DNA of 64,000 bases from Streptomyces flavotricini (GTDB lineage Bacteria; Actinomycetota; Actinomycetes; Streptomycetales; Streptomycetaceae): positions 7,783,583 to 7,847,582 of the forward strand of contig NZ_JAINUL010000001.1 in assembly GCF_020639365.1 (NCBI RefSeq), written 5' to 3'. The position numbers and the translations under genes were made by a program. The notes under the pieces are model-generated. The model saw nothing but the letters and a program-made list of their open reading frames with translations. It was not told the origin of the DNA and ran no database searches. Below, in pieces: positions 25,235-33,003 of this stretch. Every line of letters starts with the position of its first letter. Position 1 is the stretch's first letter.

Positions 25235-26344
25235 TTACCGGGCGAGGTCGGTGGGCCGCAGCCGCGTCCCCGCCGCCCCGCCCTCCAGCAGGACGTGTGC
25301 GATGCGCTCGCTCGCCCGGCCGTCCCAGAGTTCGGGGCAGCGCGGCGCCGGCGGATCGTCCAGCACCCGGTTCACCACCGCCGTGACGCGCTCCGGGTCG
25401 GTCCCCGCGAGGACGTTGGTGCCCTCCTCGACGGTGATCGGCCGCTCGGTGTTCTCGCGCAGGGTCACGCAGGGCACGCCCAGCGCCGTGGTCTCCTCCT
25501 GGACGCCGCCCGAGTCGGTCAGCACCACGCGTGCGGCGTCCTGGAGCGCGATGAAGTCCAGGTACCCGGCGGCCGGAACCATCCGGATCCCGCCGGGGAC
25601 TCCGATCTCCTCCAGCCGCCGCGCCGCCCGCGGGTGCACGGGCAGCAGCAGCGGGCAGCGGCCGGCGATCTCGCCCAGCGCCTTGAGCAGGCCGCGCAGG
25701 GCGGCGGGATCGTCCACGTTGGCCGGCCGGTGCAGGGTGACCAGGCCGTACCCGCCCCGGGTGAGCCCGTACCGGTCCAGGACGTCCGAGGCCCGGGCCC
25801 GGTCCAGGTTGGCGAGCAGGGTGTCGATCATGACGTTGCCGACGACGTGGATCTGGTCCTCCCGGTACCCCTCCGCCCGCAGGTTCGCGGCCGCGTCGGG
25901 GGAAGGGGCCAGCAGGTAGTCGCTGACGCGGTCGGTGGCGACCCGGTTGACCTCCTCGGGCATGCCCCAGTCCCGGCTGCGCAGACCCGCCTCCACGTGG
26001 GCCAGGAGCGGGCCGGCCTTGGCGGTGACCAGGGCGCAGGCCAGCGTGGAGTTGATGTCCCCGACCACCACCACGGCGTCCGGAACCAGTTCGTCCAGCA
26101 GCGGCTCGAAGGCCGCCATCACCCGGCCGGTCTGCTGGGCGTGCGTACCGGATCCGGCACCCAGGTACCGGTCGGGCGGACGGATGCCCAGGTCGCGGAA
26201 GAAGACGTCGTTCATGGACTCGTCGTAGTGCTGTCCGGTGTGGACGAGGACGACCTCGGCGCCGCGGCGCTCCAGGGCGTCCATCACCGGTTTGATCTTC
26301 ATGTAGTTGGGCCGTGCCCCGGCCACGCAGATGATCCTGGGCAT
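25235..26344 (-). CDS. wecB: UDP-N-acetylglucosamine 2-epimerase (non-hydrolysing; WecB/WbpI-like)
   Basis: This 369-aa enzyme contains the family motifs ARPNYMKIKPV, TGQHYD.SM, VVVGDINSTLA, HVEAGLRSRDWGMPEEVNR, TLHRPANVD, TDSGGVQEE and RENTERPITV.EGTN. It inverts C2 of UDP-GlcNAc (WecB) or of UDP-GlcNAc3NAcA (WbpI). The DWGMPEE(V)NR form, in place of DMSMPEEINR, is worth comparing with WbpI. It lies 4 bp from the UDP-sugar dehydrogenase stop. The WbpI role is favoured by the other genes of the locus; a plain UDP-ManNAcA pathway (WecB+WecC) is the alternative. Confidence 0.85.
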   Translation of the reverse strand: MPRIICVAGARPNYMKIKPVMDALERRGAEVVLVHTGQHYDESMNDVFFRDLGIRPPDRYLGAGSGTHAQQTGRVMAAFEPLLDELVPDAVVVVGDINSTLACALVTAKAGPLLAHVEAGLRSRDWGMPEEVNRVATDRVSDYLLAPSPDAAANLRAEGYREDQIHVVGNVMIDTLLANLDRARASDVLDRYGLTRGGYGLVTLHRPANVDDPAALRGLLKALGEIAGRCPLLLPVHPRAARRLEEIGVPGGIRMVPAAGYLDFIALQDAARVVLTDSGGVQEETTALGVPCVTLRENTERPITVEEGTNVLAGTDPERVTAVVNRVLDDPPAPRCPELWDGRASERIAHVLLEGGAAGTRLRPTDLAR

Positions 26345-26348
26345 GGTG

Positions 26349-27605
26349 TCAGAGCACCTCCACGGTGGGTCCGGAGAGCCGGTTGCGGCAGTCGAGTACG
26401 AACGAGGCGTGCTCGGTGACCATGGCGTAGTCGAAGGCGTCGTGGTCGGTGAGCAGGACGACCACGTCGGCCGCCGCCAGCTCCTTGCGGGTCGGTTCGA
26501 CCCGCACGAGGCGGGAGTCGACCTTGAGGCCCTCCACCACGTGGGGGTCGGCCGCGCGCACCCTGGCGCCCATGTCCAGGAGCAGCTGGGAGACGCGCAC
26601 CGAGGGCGATTCGCGGGCGTCGCCGGTGTTCTTCTTGTACGCCAGCCCCAGCAGCAGGATCTTCGAGCCGTTGACGGAGCGGCGCTTGGTGTTCAGCGCG
26701 TCCATGACGCGGCGCGCCACGTACTCGGGCATGTGGCTGTTGATGTCGTTGGCCAGCTCGACGAAGCGGAAGCTCTGGCCGAGCTCGCGCTGGACCCGCC
26801 AGGACAGGTAGGAGGGGTCGATCGGCAGGCAGTGGCCGCCGACCCCGGGGCCGGGGGTGAACTTCATGAAGCCGAAGGGCTTGCTGGAGGCCGCCTCGAT
26901 GGCCTGCCACACGTCGATGTCGAGGTGGCGGGCGAACATCGCTATCTCGTTGACCAGGGCGATGTTCACGTGCCGGAAGGTGTTCTCCAGCAGCTTCGCG
27001 AGCTCGGCCTCCTTGGGCGAGCTCACCGGCACCGTCTTGTCGACGAGGTCCGCGTAGAAGGCCTCGACGGCCTTGAGCGAGCGGGCGTCCACTCCGGAGA
27101 CGACCTTGGGCGTCTGCTGGAAGCCCCAGACGGTGTTGCCGGGGTCGATCCGCTCGGGGCTGTAGCCGAGGTGGAAGTCGGCTCCGGCGGTGAGGCCCGA
27201 GCCGTCCTCCAGGATCGGGCCGAACAGTTCCTCGGTGGTGCCGGGGTAGGTGGTGGACTCGAGGATCACGGTCGCGCCGGGCCGCAGGAAGCGGGCCAGC
27301 GTGTGCGCCGACTCCTCGATGTAGCGCAGGTCGGGGGCACCGTCCTGTAACGGGGTCGGCACGGTGACGACCGCGACGTCGAAGCCGCCGCAGTCGCGCG
27401 CCAGTTCACTGGGCTGGTACGCGCCGCGCTCCAGCGCCCGGGTCAGCCGTTCGGAGGAGACGTCCTCCACGTACGACTCGCCGGCGGCGAGGCTCTTGAC
27501 CCGCCGGGCGTCCACGTCGTACCCGATCACTTGGTGTCCTACCTCGGCGGCCCTGATGGCCAGCGGGAGGCCGACGTATCCCTGTCCCACGACGACGACG
27601 CGCAT
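26349..27605 (-). CDS. UDP-N-acetyl-hexosamine 6-dehydrogenase (WbpA/WecC-like)
   Basis: This 418-aa NAD-dependent dehydrogenase has Rossmann motif VVVVGQGYVGLPLA at the N terminus, VPTPL in the NAD-binding half, ILESTTYPGTTEE, and KLLENTFRHVNIALVNE. GVGGHCLPIDP holds the catalytic Cys. The C-terminal domain has GLAYKKNTGDARESPS and ADPHV. It performs the double oxidation of C6 to the uronic acid. FRHVNIALVNE is the form found in UDP-GlcNAc/ManNAc dehydrogenases rather than UDP-Glc dehydrogenases. Residue 86 is TTA (27350-27348). ATG 27605 overlaps the stop of the WecG-like gene (TGATG). Confidence 0.87.
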   Translation of the reverse strand: MRVVVVGQGYVGLPLAIRAAEVGHQVIGYDVDARRVKSLAAGESYVEDVSSERLTRALERGAYQPSELARDCGGFDVAVVTVPTPLQDGAPDLRYIEESAHTLARFLRPGATVILESTTYPGTTEELFGPILEDGSGLTAGADFHLGYSPERIDPGNTVWGFQQTPKVVSGVDARSLKAVEAFYADLVDKTVPVSSPKEAELAKLLENTFRHVNIALVNEIAMFARHLDIDVWQAIEAASSKPFGFMKFTPGPGVGGHCLPIDPSYLSWRVQRELGQSFRFVELANDINSHMPEYVARRVMDALNTKRRSVNGSKILLLGLAYKKNTGDARESPSVRVSQLLLDMGARVRAADPHVVEGLKVDSRLVRVEPTRKELAAADVVVLLTDHDAFDYAMVTEHASFVLDCRNRLSGPTVEVL

Positions 27606-28435
27606 CAGTGACTCCTGTTCGCGGAACCGGCAGACGATGTGGCGGGCGGCAGTGCCGACGGCGTACGGCGGATGAGCTCGCGCACCGTCATGAGCAGGAA
27701 GGCGGTGTTGGTGGTGAGGTAGCGCTTGCCGAGGCGGCGCGGCTCCTGGAGGGCGCGGTAGAACCATTCGAGGCCCACGCGCTGCCAGACCGCGGGGGCC
27801 CGCTTCGTGATGCCGGCCAGGATGTCGAAGGAGCCGCCGACGCCGTGCACGACGTGGGCGCCGGTGCGCTCGCCGTAGCCGGCGGTGAAGATCTCCTTCT
27901 TGGGCGAGGTCATGCCGAGGAAGAGCAGCCGGGCCCCGCTCCGGGCGACGGCGTCGGCGATCGCCGGCTGGTCGGCGTCCTCGAAGTAGCCGTTGCGGCT
28001 GCCGGCCACGCGCAGCGCCGGGAAGCGTTCCGCGATCCGGCCGAGCATCAGCTCCAATACCTCCTGCCGGGCGCCGAGCAGGTAGACGGGTACGCCTTCC
28101 GCCTCGGCGGCCGCCAGCAGCCGCATGAACAGGTCGATTCCCGCGACCCGTTCGGGCAGCCGGACCCCGAGGACCCGGCCGGCCCAGACCACGGCCTGGC
28201 CGTCGGCCAGGACGAGGTCGCAGCCGGAGACCGCCGCCGCGAGGCGGGGGTCGCGCCGCATGTTGACCAGCTTGGCGGCGTTGACCATGCCGATCTCGAT
28301 CTGTTCGCCGCGCTTCACCGCGTCGAGGCAGCGCTGCACCGTCTCGTCCATGGTCAGGGCGTCGAGGGTGACCCCGAAGAGGGTCTGGCGGGTGGGCCGG
28401 CTCCGCCGGTCCTGCCGGTTCTGTGGTCGGGTCAT
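27605..28435 (-). CDS. WecG/TagA/CpsF family glycosyltransferase
   Basis: This 276-aa GT26 enzyme has the landmarks IEIGMVNAAKLVNMRRDP, DLVLADGQAVVWAGRVLG, YLLGARQEVLE, LFLGMTSPKKE and VHGVGGSFDILAGITKRAPAVWQ. The last part (RAP..(W/M)...GLEW..R...EP.R..R) is very typical. The family moves N-acetylmannosamine or its uronic acid from UDP to lipid-linked GlcNAc, making the second sugar of enterobacterial common antigen or teichoic-acid linkage units. That fits the WecB- and WecC-like genes directly downstream. ATG 28435 overlaps the upstream stop (ATGA). Confidence 0.88.
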   Translation of the reverse strand: MTRPQNRQDRRSRPTRQTLFGVTLDALTMDETVQRCLDAVKRGEQIEIGMVNAAKLVNMRRDPRLAAAVSGCDLVLADGQAVVWAGRVLGVRLPERVAGIDLFMRLLAAAEAEGVPVYLLGARQEVLELMLGRIAERFPALRVAGSRNGYFEDADQPAIADAVARSGARLLFLGMTSPKKEIFTAGYGERTGAHVVHGVGGSFDILAGITKRAPAVWQRVGLEWFYRALQEPRRLGKRYLTTNTAFLLMTVRELIRRTPSALPPATSSAGSANRSH

Positions 28436-29610
28436 CTCTCCTGCCCCCCGAGCCACGCGTGGAGCAGCCAGCCGAACTCGTACGGCCTGCACTCGCGGTC
28501 GATCACGTCGGGGCGGAAGACCCGGTCGAGCGGGGTCAGCCGGGCCTGCGGGGCCACCTTGGTGGTGAGCCCGCGGGCGGCGCGGACGGCCTTGGCGGGG
28601 TCGCCCCGGTAGACCTTGCGCCAGGTGACCCCGTACTTCTCGACGATCATGGGCTCGCGCGGAGTGCCGTCGGGCCCGCTGATCTCGGGCACGTCCGTCA
28701 TCCAGCGCAGCCCCCGGCGGATGGCGCCGCCGAAGTCGGTGCCGCCCGCCTCGGCGAGGTCGAACAGTGCGGTCGGTGCCATGGCGTGCTGGTGCACGCT
28801 GTAGACGGGGTAGCCCTCCACCACGCCGCCCGTGCGGGCGTCGTAGTGCCACCACCACTGTCCGCCGTCCCCCTGGAGCTCGCAGATCCGGGCGGCACAG
28901 GCGTCGGCGGCCGCGAGGGCCTGCGGGTCCGGGCCGCTGGCGTGCAGCCGGGCCAGCGCCTGGAGCGGATAGGTCTGGTCGGCGAAGCAGGCCACGTGCG
29001 AGCGGTATCCGGGGACCAGCCCCGGACCGGTGGCGTGCGGGAAGAGCGGGCTGCCGGCCTCCTTGGCCGCCAGCAGCCGGTCGCGGGCGACCGTCAGCCG
29101 GTCCTCGACGTCCAGCGAGGCACGGGCCGCGGCGAGGGCGGAGAGCACCCAGGCCGCCTCGACCGTGTACTGCGGCCGTCCGGGGACGTCCAGGACGGCC
29201 ACCCGCGCGAGGGCGTCCGCCAGCTTCGGGTGGCCGGTCTCGGCGGCCGCCCAGGCGATGAGCGCCGCGTCGCCGAGGTTCGTCACCGAAGGCAGCCGCT
29301 CCACCAGCAGACCGGCGTACTCCTCGACGCTGTGACCGCCGAACAGGGCGCGCTGCCGGTCCTCGGGCAGGAACCGTGCCCCCAGCGCGGTGATGGCCGC
29401 GTACCGGGTGCTGGTGCCGCGTGACTCCATACGGCGGACGCCGTCGGAGGTGACCGTGCCGGCCCGGGTGAACACGAAGGTGTCGGCGCCCGGCAGGTAC
29501 ATCTCGGGCAGTCCCGCCTCGGCCAGCGCGAGCAGCCGCTCGGCGAGCGCGTGCAGCGACGGGTCCTCGTGGGCCAGTGCTTCTAATCGTGCTGCTCGTG
29601 TCGCGGTCAC
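28432..29610 (-). CDS. Unknown cytosolic protein, likely alpha/alpha toroid
   Basis: This 392-aa protein has no signal peptide or membrane helix. It consists of helical hairpins separated by Gly-rich turns, with QYTVEAAWVLSAL, ADQTYPLQALARLH, GGQWWWHYDARTGGVVEGYPVYSVHQHAMAP and RPYEFGWLLHAWL. The pattern suggests an alpha/alpha barrel, as in terpene cyclases, epimerases and six-hairpin glycosidases, and the aromatic WWWHYD/YPVYSVHQ cleft looks like a sugar-binding site. I do not recognise a named family. It is the first gene of the reverse operon, coupled to the WecG-like gene. Codon 9 is TTA (29586-29584), consistent with bldA control of the whole operon. Confidence 0.78.
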   Translation of the reverse strand: MTATRAARLEALAHEDPSLHALAERLLALAEAGLPEMYLPGADTFVFTRAGTVTSDGVRRMESRGTSTRYAAITALGARFLPEDRQRALFGGHSVEEYAGLLVERLPSVTNLGDAALIAWAAAETGHPKLADALARVAVLDVPGRPQYTVEAAWVLSALAAARASLDVEDRLTVARDRLLAAKEAGSPLFPHATGPGLVPGYRSHVACFADQTYPLQALARLHASGPDPQALAAADACAARICELQGDGGQWWWHYDARTGGVVEGYPVYSVHQHAMAPTALFDLAEAGGTDFGGAIRRGLRWMTDVPEISGPDGTPREPMIVEKYGVTWRKVYRGDPAKAVRAARGLTTKVAPQARLTPLDRVFRPDVIDRECRPYEFGWLLHAWLGGQER

Positions 29611-30043
29611 CGGGTCCCCACCCCGGCTCCCCGTGTGCTGCGCGCACTTCGCATGTCCGAGCTGTTGGGCTCCAACACACCTACCCCCTCTGAATCGCTC
29701 CTAGGACAGACCCGGCGGTCGTCGTTCGGTGGAGGAGTTCGCGCATGACGGCGCACGTGCCGGCGGTGTGATTCCCCCCGATGGCACGAACCGTCCGAGG
29801 CCGCCCACTGGATCCCCCCAGCGATGCCCCGGACCGGAGCACGCGCGAACGGCGGCGCCGGGCCGGCGCGTTGCGCGCCGTCCGGTCGTCACTTGGTCCG
29901 CGATGCCCTCGTCGTGTACAACCCCCCACTGAACAAAGCCTGTTGCCTGCTCAGATCCCGTGTACAGGGACAAGGTATGCCCAAGGATGTTCGTTGATTG
30001 CGGTTTTGCGGAAATGCCGCTGACCTAAATTACCGACGTACCG
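29611..30043. other. Non-coding promoter region of the reverse operon
   Basis: These 433 bp separate two same-strand glycan genes. I see no convincing gene; the short frames here have poor codon use. An AT-richer patch (29985-30035) directly follows the acetyltransferase stop. The perfect inverted repeat TGTTGG-GCT-CCAACA (29663-29677) lies 53 bp before the toroid gene start and could be an operator. The size suggests the toroid-WecG-WecC-WecB operon has its own promoter. Confidence 0.4.
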
Positions 30044-30655
30044 TCAGTTCCGCTTGTCCGGTGTTTCGGCCAGCGTTCCGTCCTTCTCCTCGTGCAGTGC
30101 GCCGGTGCGCGGGCACTCCCACACGCCGGGCCGGCCCTCGACTTCCACCAGGCGCACGCCGGCCCGTCCCACCCAGCCGATGCGACGCGCGGGTACCCCT
30201 GCGACCAGTGCGAAGTCCGGTACGTCCCGGGACACGACCGCGCCGGCTGCGACCAGCGCCCACCGTCCGATCCGCACCCCTGCCACGCACACCGACCGGG
30301 CCCCCAGCGAGGCCCCCTCGGCCACCACGACACCGGCGGCCTCCCAGTCGCCGCCGCGCTTCTGCTTGCCGTCCGGGTCGACGGCCCGCGGGTAGAAATC
30401 GTTGGTGAGGACGGCGGCCGGCCCGATGAACACCCCGTCGCCGAGTACCGCGGGTTCGTAGACGAGCGCGTAGTTCTGGAGCTTGACGCTGTCGCCGATC
30501 CGTACGCCGGGTCCGACGTACGCCCCCCGCCCGACGATGCAGTCGCGCCCGAGACGCGCGTCCTCCCGGACCTGCGCCAGATCCCAGATCGTGGTCCCGT
30601 CCCCGAGCTGGGCGCTCTCGTCGACCTGGGAGGAGGGTTGGATGCGGACACTCAC
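30044..30655 (-). CDS. WbpD/WlbB-like UDP-sugar N-acetyltransferase
   Basis: This 203-aa left-handed beta-helix protein has hexapeptide repeats from residue ~8 (VDESAQLGDGTTIWDLAQVREDARLG, then IVGRGAYVGPGVRIGDSVKLQNYALVYE). It has the WbpD/WlbB hallmark AAVLTNDFYPRAV and the end VVSRDVPDFALVAGVPARRIGWVG. A short extra C-terminal domain (GVRLVEVEGRPGVWECPRTG) resembles the tail of many homologues. The family acetylates the 3-amino group of UDP-GlcNAc3NA. Start is GTG 30655. A perfect 15-bp palindrome lies 31 bp upstream (30686-30700). It stands apart from the rest of the locus by 433 bp but fills the acetyltransferase step of the pathway. Confidence 0.85.
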   Translation of the reverse strand: MSVRIQPSSQVDESAQLGDGTTIWDLAQVREDARLGRDCIVGRGAYVGPGVRIGDSVKLQNYALVYEPAVLGDGVFIGPAAVLTNDFYPRAVDPDGKQKRGGDWEAAGVVVAEGASLGARSVCVAGVRIGRWALVAAGAVVSRDVPDFALVAGVPARRIGWVGRAGVRLVEVEGRPGVWECPRTGALHEEKDGTLAETPDKRN

Positions 30656-30685
30656 GAAGCGGTCCCCTTACGTTTCGAGGTACTG

Positions 30686-30700
30686 CCGTACGACGTACGG
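30686..30700. promoter_or_regulatory. Palindromic operator candidate
   Basis: CCGTAC-GAC-GTACGG, a perfect inverted repeat centred about 38 bp upstream of the acetyltransferase start (GTG 30655). It could be a repressor site or by-product of GTAC richness. Confidence 0.35.
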
Positions 30701-30773
30701 AGGGAGCATATGCACGGCCCGCCCGGCTCACCCGGAAGTTCAACCGACTGTTCACGCAGTGGACTTGGCGCCC

Positions 30774-32204
30774 TCAGGGACCGCCGGGGCGCAGGACGGA
30801 GAGGGTGCCGTACGCCGACAGGGCGGCGGCCGGGTCGCCCCGGCCGTCACGCAGGGTGGCGTCGAGGAAGGCGAGACTGGCGGCGGCGGTGATGCGCGGG
30901 CCCGCCGTCCGGTCCAGGGAGCCGACGAGCGAGGGGAGGGGCGGCAGGTACAACGGGGCGTCGGTGAAGGTGAGGTGGGCGGTTCCGGGCACGGTGAGGC
31001 GGTAGGCCGTGGCACTGCTGAGGCCGAGCACGTGGGTGAGGCGGGGGAGGTAGTCGGGGTCGGTCTCCGGACCGATGGCCTGCGTGACCGCGAGCGCCGG
31101 CTGGCGGAAGGGCTGCGGGGACGGGTCGTGCGGGAAGCCGTCCAGGTCGATGACGGCGGCGAACTCCGGGTTCTGATACGCGGCTTGGAGGGCCGCTCCG
31201 CCGCCGAGGGAGTGGCCGGTCACCGCGACGCGGGCGGTGTCGAGGTGCCCGGTGAGCGGGCCGGCGATCTCACCGCTGTGCACGCGGCCCAACTGGGCCC
31301 GTACGAAGCTCAGATCGGCGGCGCGGACCGCGGTCCAGCCGGCGGCCCGCCTCTCGTCCTCGGCGTCGTCGCCCGTCGCGGAGACCTCCGTACGGATCGT
31401 GCGTCCGTCGGCGAGCACGACCGCGGCCGAGTCGTAGGGGTGGTCGAGGCCGACGACCACGTAGCCGTGGCTGGCCAACTCCTCCGCCCAGGACGTGTTC
31501 TGGGCGCGCACACCGCCCAGGCCGGGGGAGAACAGCACGACCGGGAACCGGTCTCCGCCGTCGGCCACGGGCAGGCCGTACGCCGCATGCGTACGGGCGC
31601 GCGGGAGACCGTCCAGCAGGAACCCGGGAAGGCCGGCGTAGTCCGCCAGGGCTTCGGCGACCGTGCGCGCCTCGGGTTGTGTGCGTCCGAGGTAGGGGGC
31701 GCGGCGCGAGCCCGCGGGGGGCTTGCGCGCGGGATACCAGAACTGGGCGACGACCGTACGCCGGTCGTCGGGCGCCGGGGTGGCGCTCTCGGGGCGATCC
31801 GGGTCGGTCAGCTCCAGGACACTGGTGCCGACGGCGAACCGGCCCGTCGGCTCGGGGAACACCGGGGTGGGCAGGGCCCACGACGCCGCCGGACCCGCGG
31901 CGATCAGCCCGAGGCAAGCCACCGTACCGGGCAGTGCCAGCCACCACGGAGCCCTGCGCGCCGTCCGCCGCAGGAGCGGCCCCACGGCGAACGGCAGCGC
32001 GACGGCGGCGCCCAGCAGCACCGGCACCATCTGCCAGCGCAGCCCGGTCACGCCGAGAACGGCGCCGGACAGCACGGCCATGCCCGCCGCGGCGAGGGTG
32101 ACCGGGCGTCGGGGGCGGGGCGCGAGCCACCGCGCCGACACCAGCCCGGCGGCGCTCAGTGTGAGGAGGACTTCCCAGAGGGACAATTGCAGGTGCGCGT
32201 TCAT
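30774..32204 (-). CDS. Membrane-anchored PAF-acetylhydrolase-like alpha/beta hydrolase
   Basis: This 476-aa protein has three to four N-terminal membrane helices (residues ~8-105) followed by an alpha/beta-hydrolase domain. The nucleophile Ser sits in GHSLGGGAAL, the oxyanion-region motif is PVVLFSPGLGG, and the catalytic Asp and His candidates are in IDLDGFPH and GTAHLTF. The order matches plasma-type platelet-activating-factor acetylhydrolases (PF03403), which cleave short acyl esters. ATG 32204 was chosen; GTG 32213, three codons earlier, is also possible. No clear SD is present. It is divergent from the small gene at 32381. Confidence 0.82.
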   Translation of the reverse strand: MNAHLQLSLWEVLLTLSAAGLVSARWLAPRPRRPVTLAAAGMAVLSGAVLGVTGLRWQMVPVLLGAAVALPFAVGPLLRRTARRAPWWLALPGTVACLGLIAAGPAASWALPTPVFPEPTGRFAVGTSVLELTDPDRPESATPAPDDRRTVVAQFWYPARKPPAGSRRAPYLGRTQPEARTVAEALADYAGLPGFLLDGLPRARTHAAYGLPVADGGDRFPVVLFSPGLGGVRAQNTSWAEELASHGYVVVGLDHPYDSAAVVLADGRTIRTEVSATGDDAEDERRAAGWTAVRAADLSFVRAQLGRVHSGEIAGPLTGHLDTARVAVTGHSLGGGAALQAAYQNPEFAAVIDLDGFPHDPSPQPFRQPALAVTQAIGPETDPDYLPRLTHVLGLSSATAYRLTVPGTAHLTFTDAPLYLPPLPSLVGSLDRTAGPRITAAASLAFLDATLRDGRGDPAAALSAYGTLSVLRPGGP

Positions 32205-32270
32205 CGCATTCACGTCGCCATGGTCCGGGGCCACCACGACCGGGGCGTCCCCCTCGGGTCTGGTGGATCC

Positions 32271-32299
32271 TGCGACCTGAGTCGCACCCGGGCGGGTGC
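32271..32299. promoter_or_regulatory. Two overlapping inverted repeats in a divergent promoter region
   Basis: TGCGAC-CTGA-GTCGCA (32271-32286) and GCACCC-GGGC-GGGTGC (32284-32299) share three bases. Both have perfect 6-bp arms with 4-bp spacers. They lie between the hydrolase and the gene at 32381, so binding at one may exclude the other. Confidence 0.35.
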
Positions 32300-32380
32300 G
32301 TGGTGGTGTTGGGCGGGAGGTCCGGGTGAGGGGCCGGGGCGGATAGGGTGCCCCGAGTCCGGGCTTGAGGGGGGATCGCG

Positions 32381-32911
32381 TTGGAACGGCGGAAGCTGAT
32401 CGGGGTCGGGGTCGGGATCGGCATCGGGGCGGGGCTGGTGGTCCTGCCCGCCCGGTGGGCCCTGAGCCGGGTGACGAGCGGGCCCGAGGGCGACTGGCAC
32501 ACCGACACCGCACCGCTGGAGCAGGCCCTCCCGGCGCTGGGTCCGCTCACCGACGCCAAGTGGGTGAGCAGCCGGGACGCCGACGACCGGGGCCTGCCTT
32601 CGCCGGAGCTGGTGATCTCGGGCCTCGCCCGGCTGGCACCGGGGAAGCTCGCCGAGCTCACCGCGGCCCACACCTTCGTCTCCGAGGGGCCTGCCGGTGA
32701 GTTCTCCTCGTGGTTCGAGAAGCCGCTGAAGGGCCAGGGGCCGCGGGACCCGCAGTGGATCCGGTCGCACGAACTCGACCGGGACGGCGCCGGCGGCTCC
32801 ACCAGCCTGTGGTTCGACCGTCGCAGCGACACCGTCCGCTTCCGGGTCCGCAACCCGTACGGCCAGCACGGCGCACCGGGTGGACCGGAGGGCGGGCACG
32901 GCAGCCGGTAA
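32381..32911 (+). CDS. Hypothetical exported/anchored protein
   Basis: This 176-aa protein starts at TTG 32381, preceded by GAGGGGGGA. A Gly/Val-rich N-terminal helix (residues 6-28, LIGVGVGIGIGAGLVVLPARWAL) is a probable signal anchor. A globular domain follows with WVSSRDADDRGLPSPELVISGLARL and WFDRRSDTVRFRVRNPYG. The C-terminal tail is Gly/His-rich. I do not recognise the family. It stands alone, 92 bp before the trio starting at 33004 and divergent from the PAF-hydrolase gene. Confidence 0.7.
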   Translation: MERRKLIGVGVGIGIGAGLVVLPARWALSRVTSGPEGDWHTDTAPLEQALPALGPLTDAKWVSSRDADDRGLPSPELVISGLARLAPGKLAELTAAHTFVSEGPAGEFSSWFEKPLKGQGPRDPQWIRSHELDRDGAGGSTSLWFDRRSDTVRFRVRNPYGQHGAPGGPEGGHGSR

Positions 32912-33003
32912 AACGCCTGGCAGATCGAACCGGCCGGCGTTATGGTCATCGCGATGATCACTCAGACCGCTGACGAAACGGGGGTCCTGTCCGCGCAAGG
33001 TGA

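Noticed and set aside
29701..30023. Short frames on both strands in the 433-bp gap (for example 29701-29973 reverse)
   Set aside because: No SD, no known motif, poor third-position GC, and they overlap each other.
30483..32399. Forward open frame of 638 codons opposite the PAF-hydrolase gene
   Set aside because: Shadow frame: Gly/Arg/Glu-rich text with no motif; the reverse frame has GHSLGG and membrane helices.
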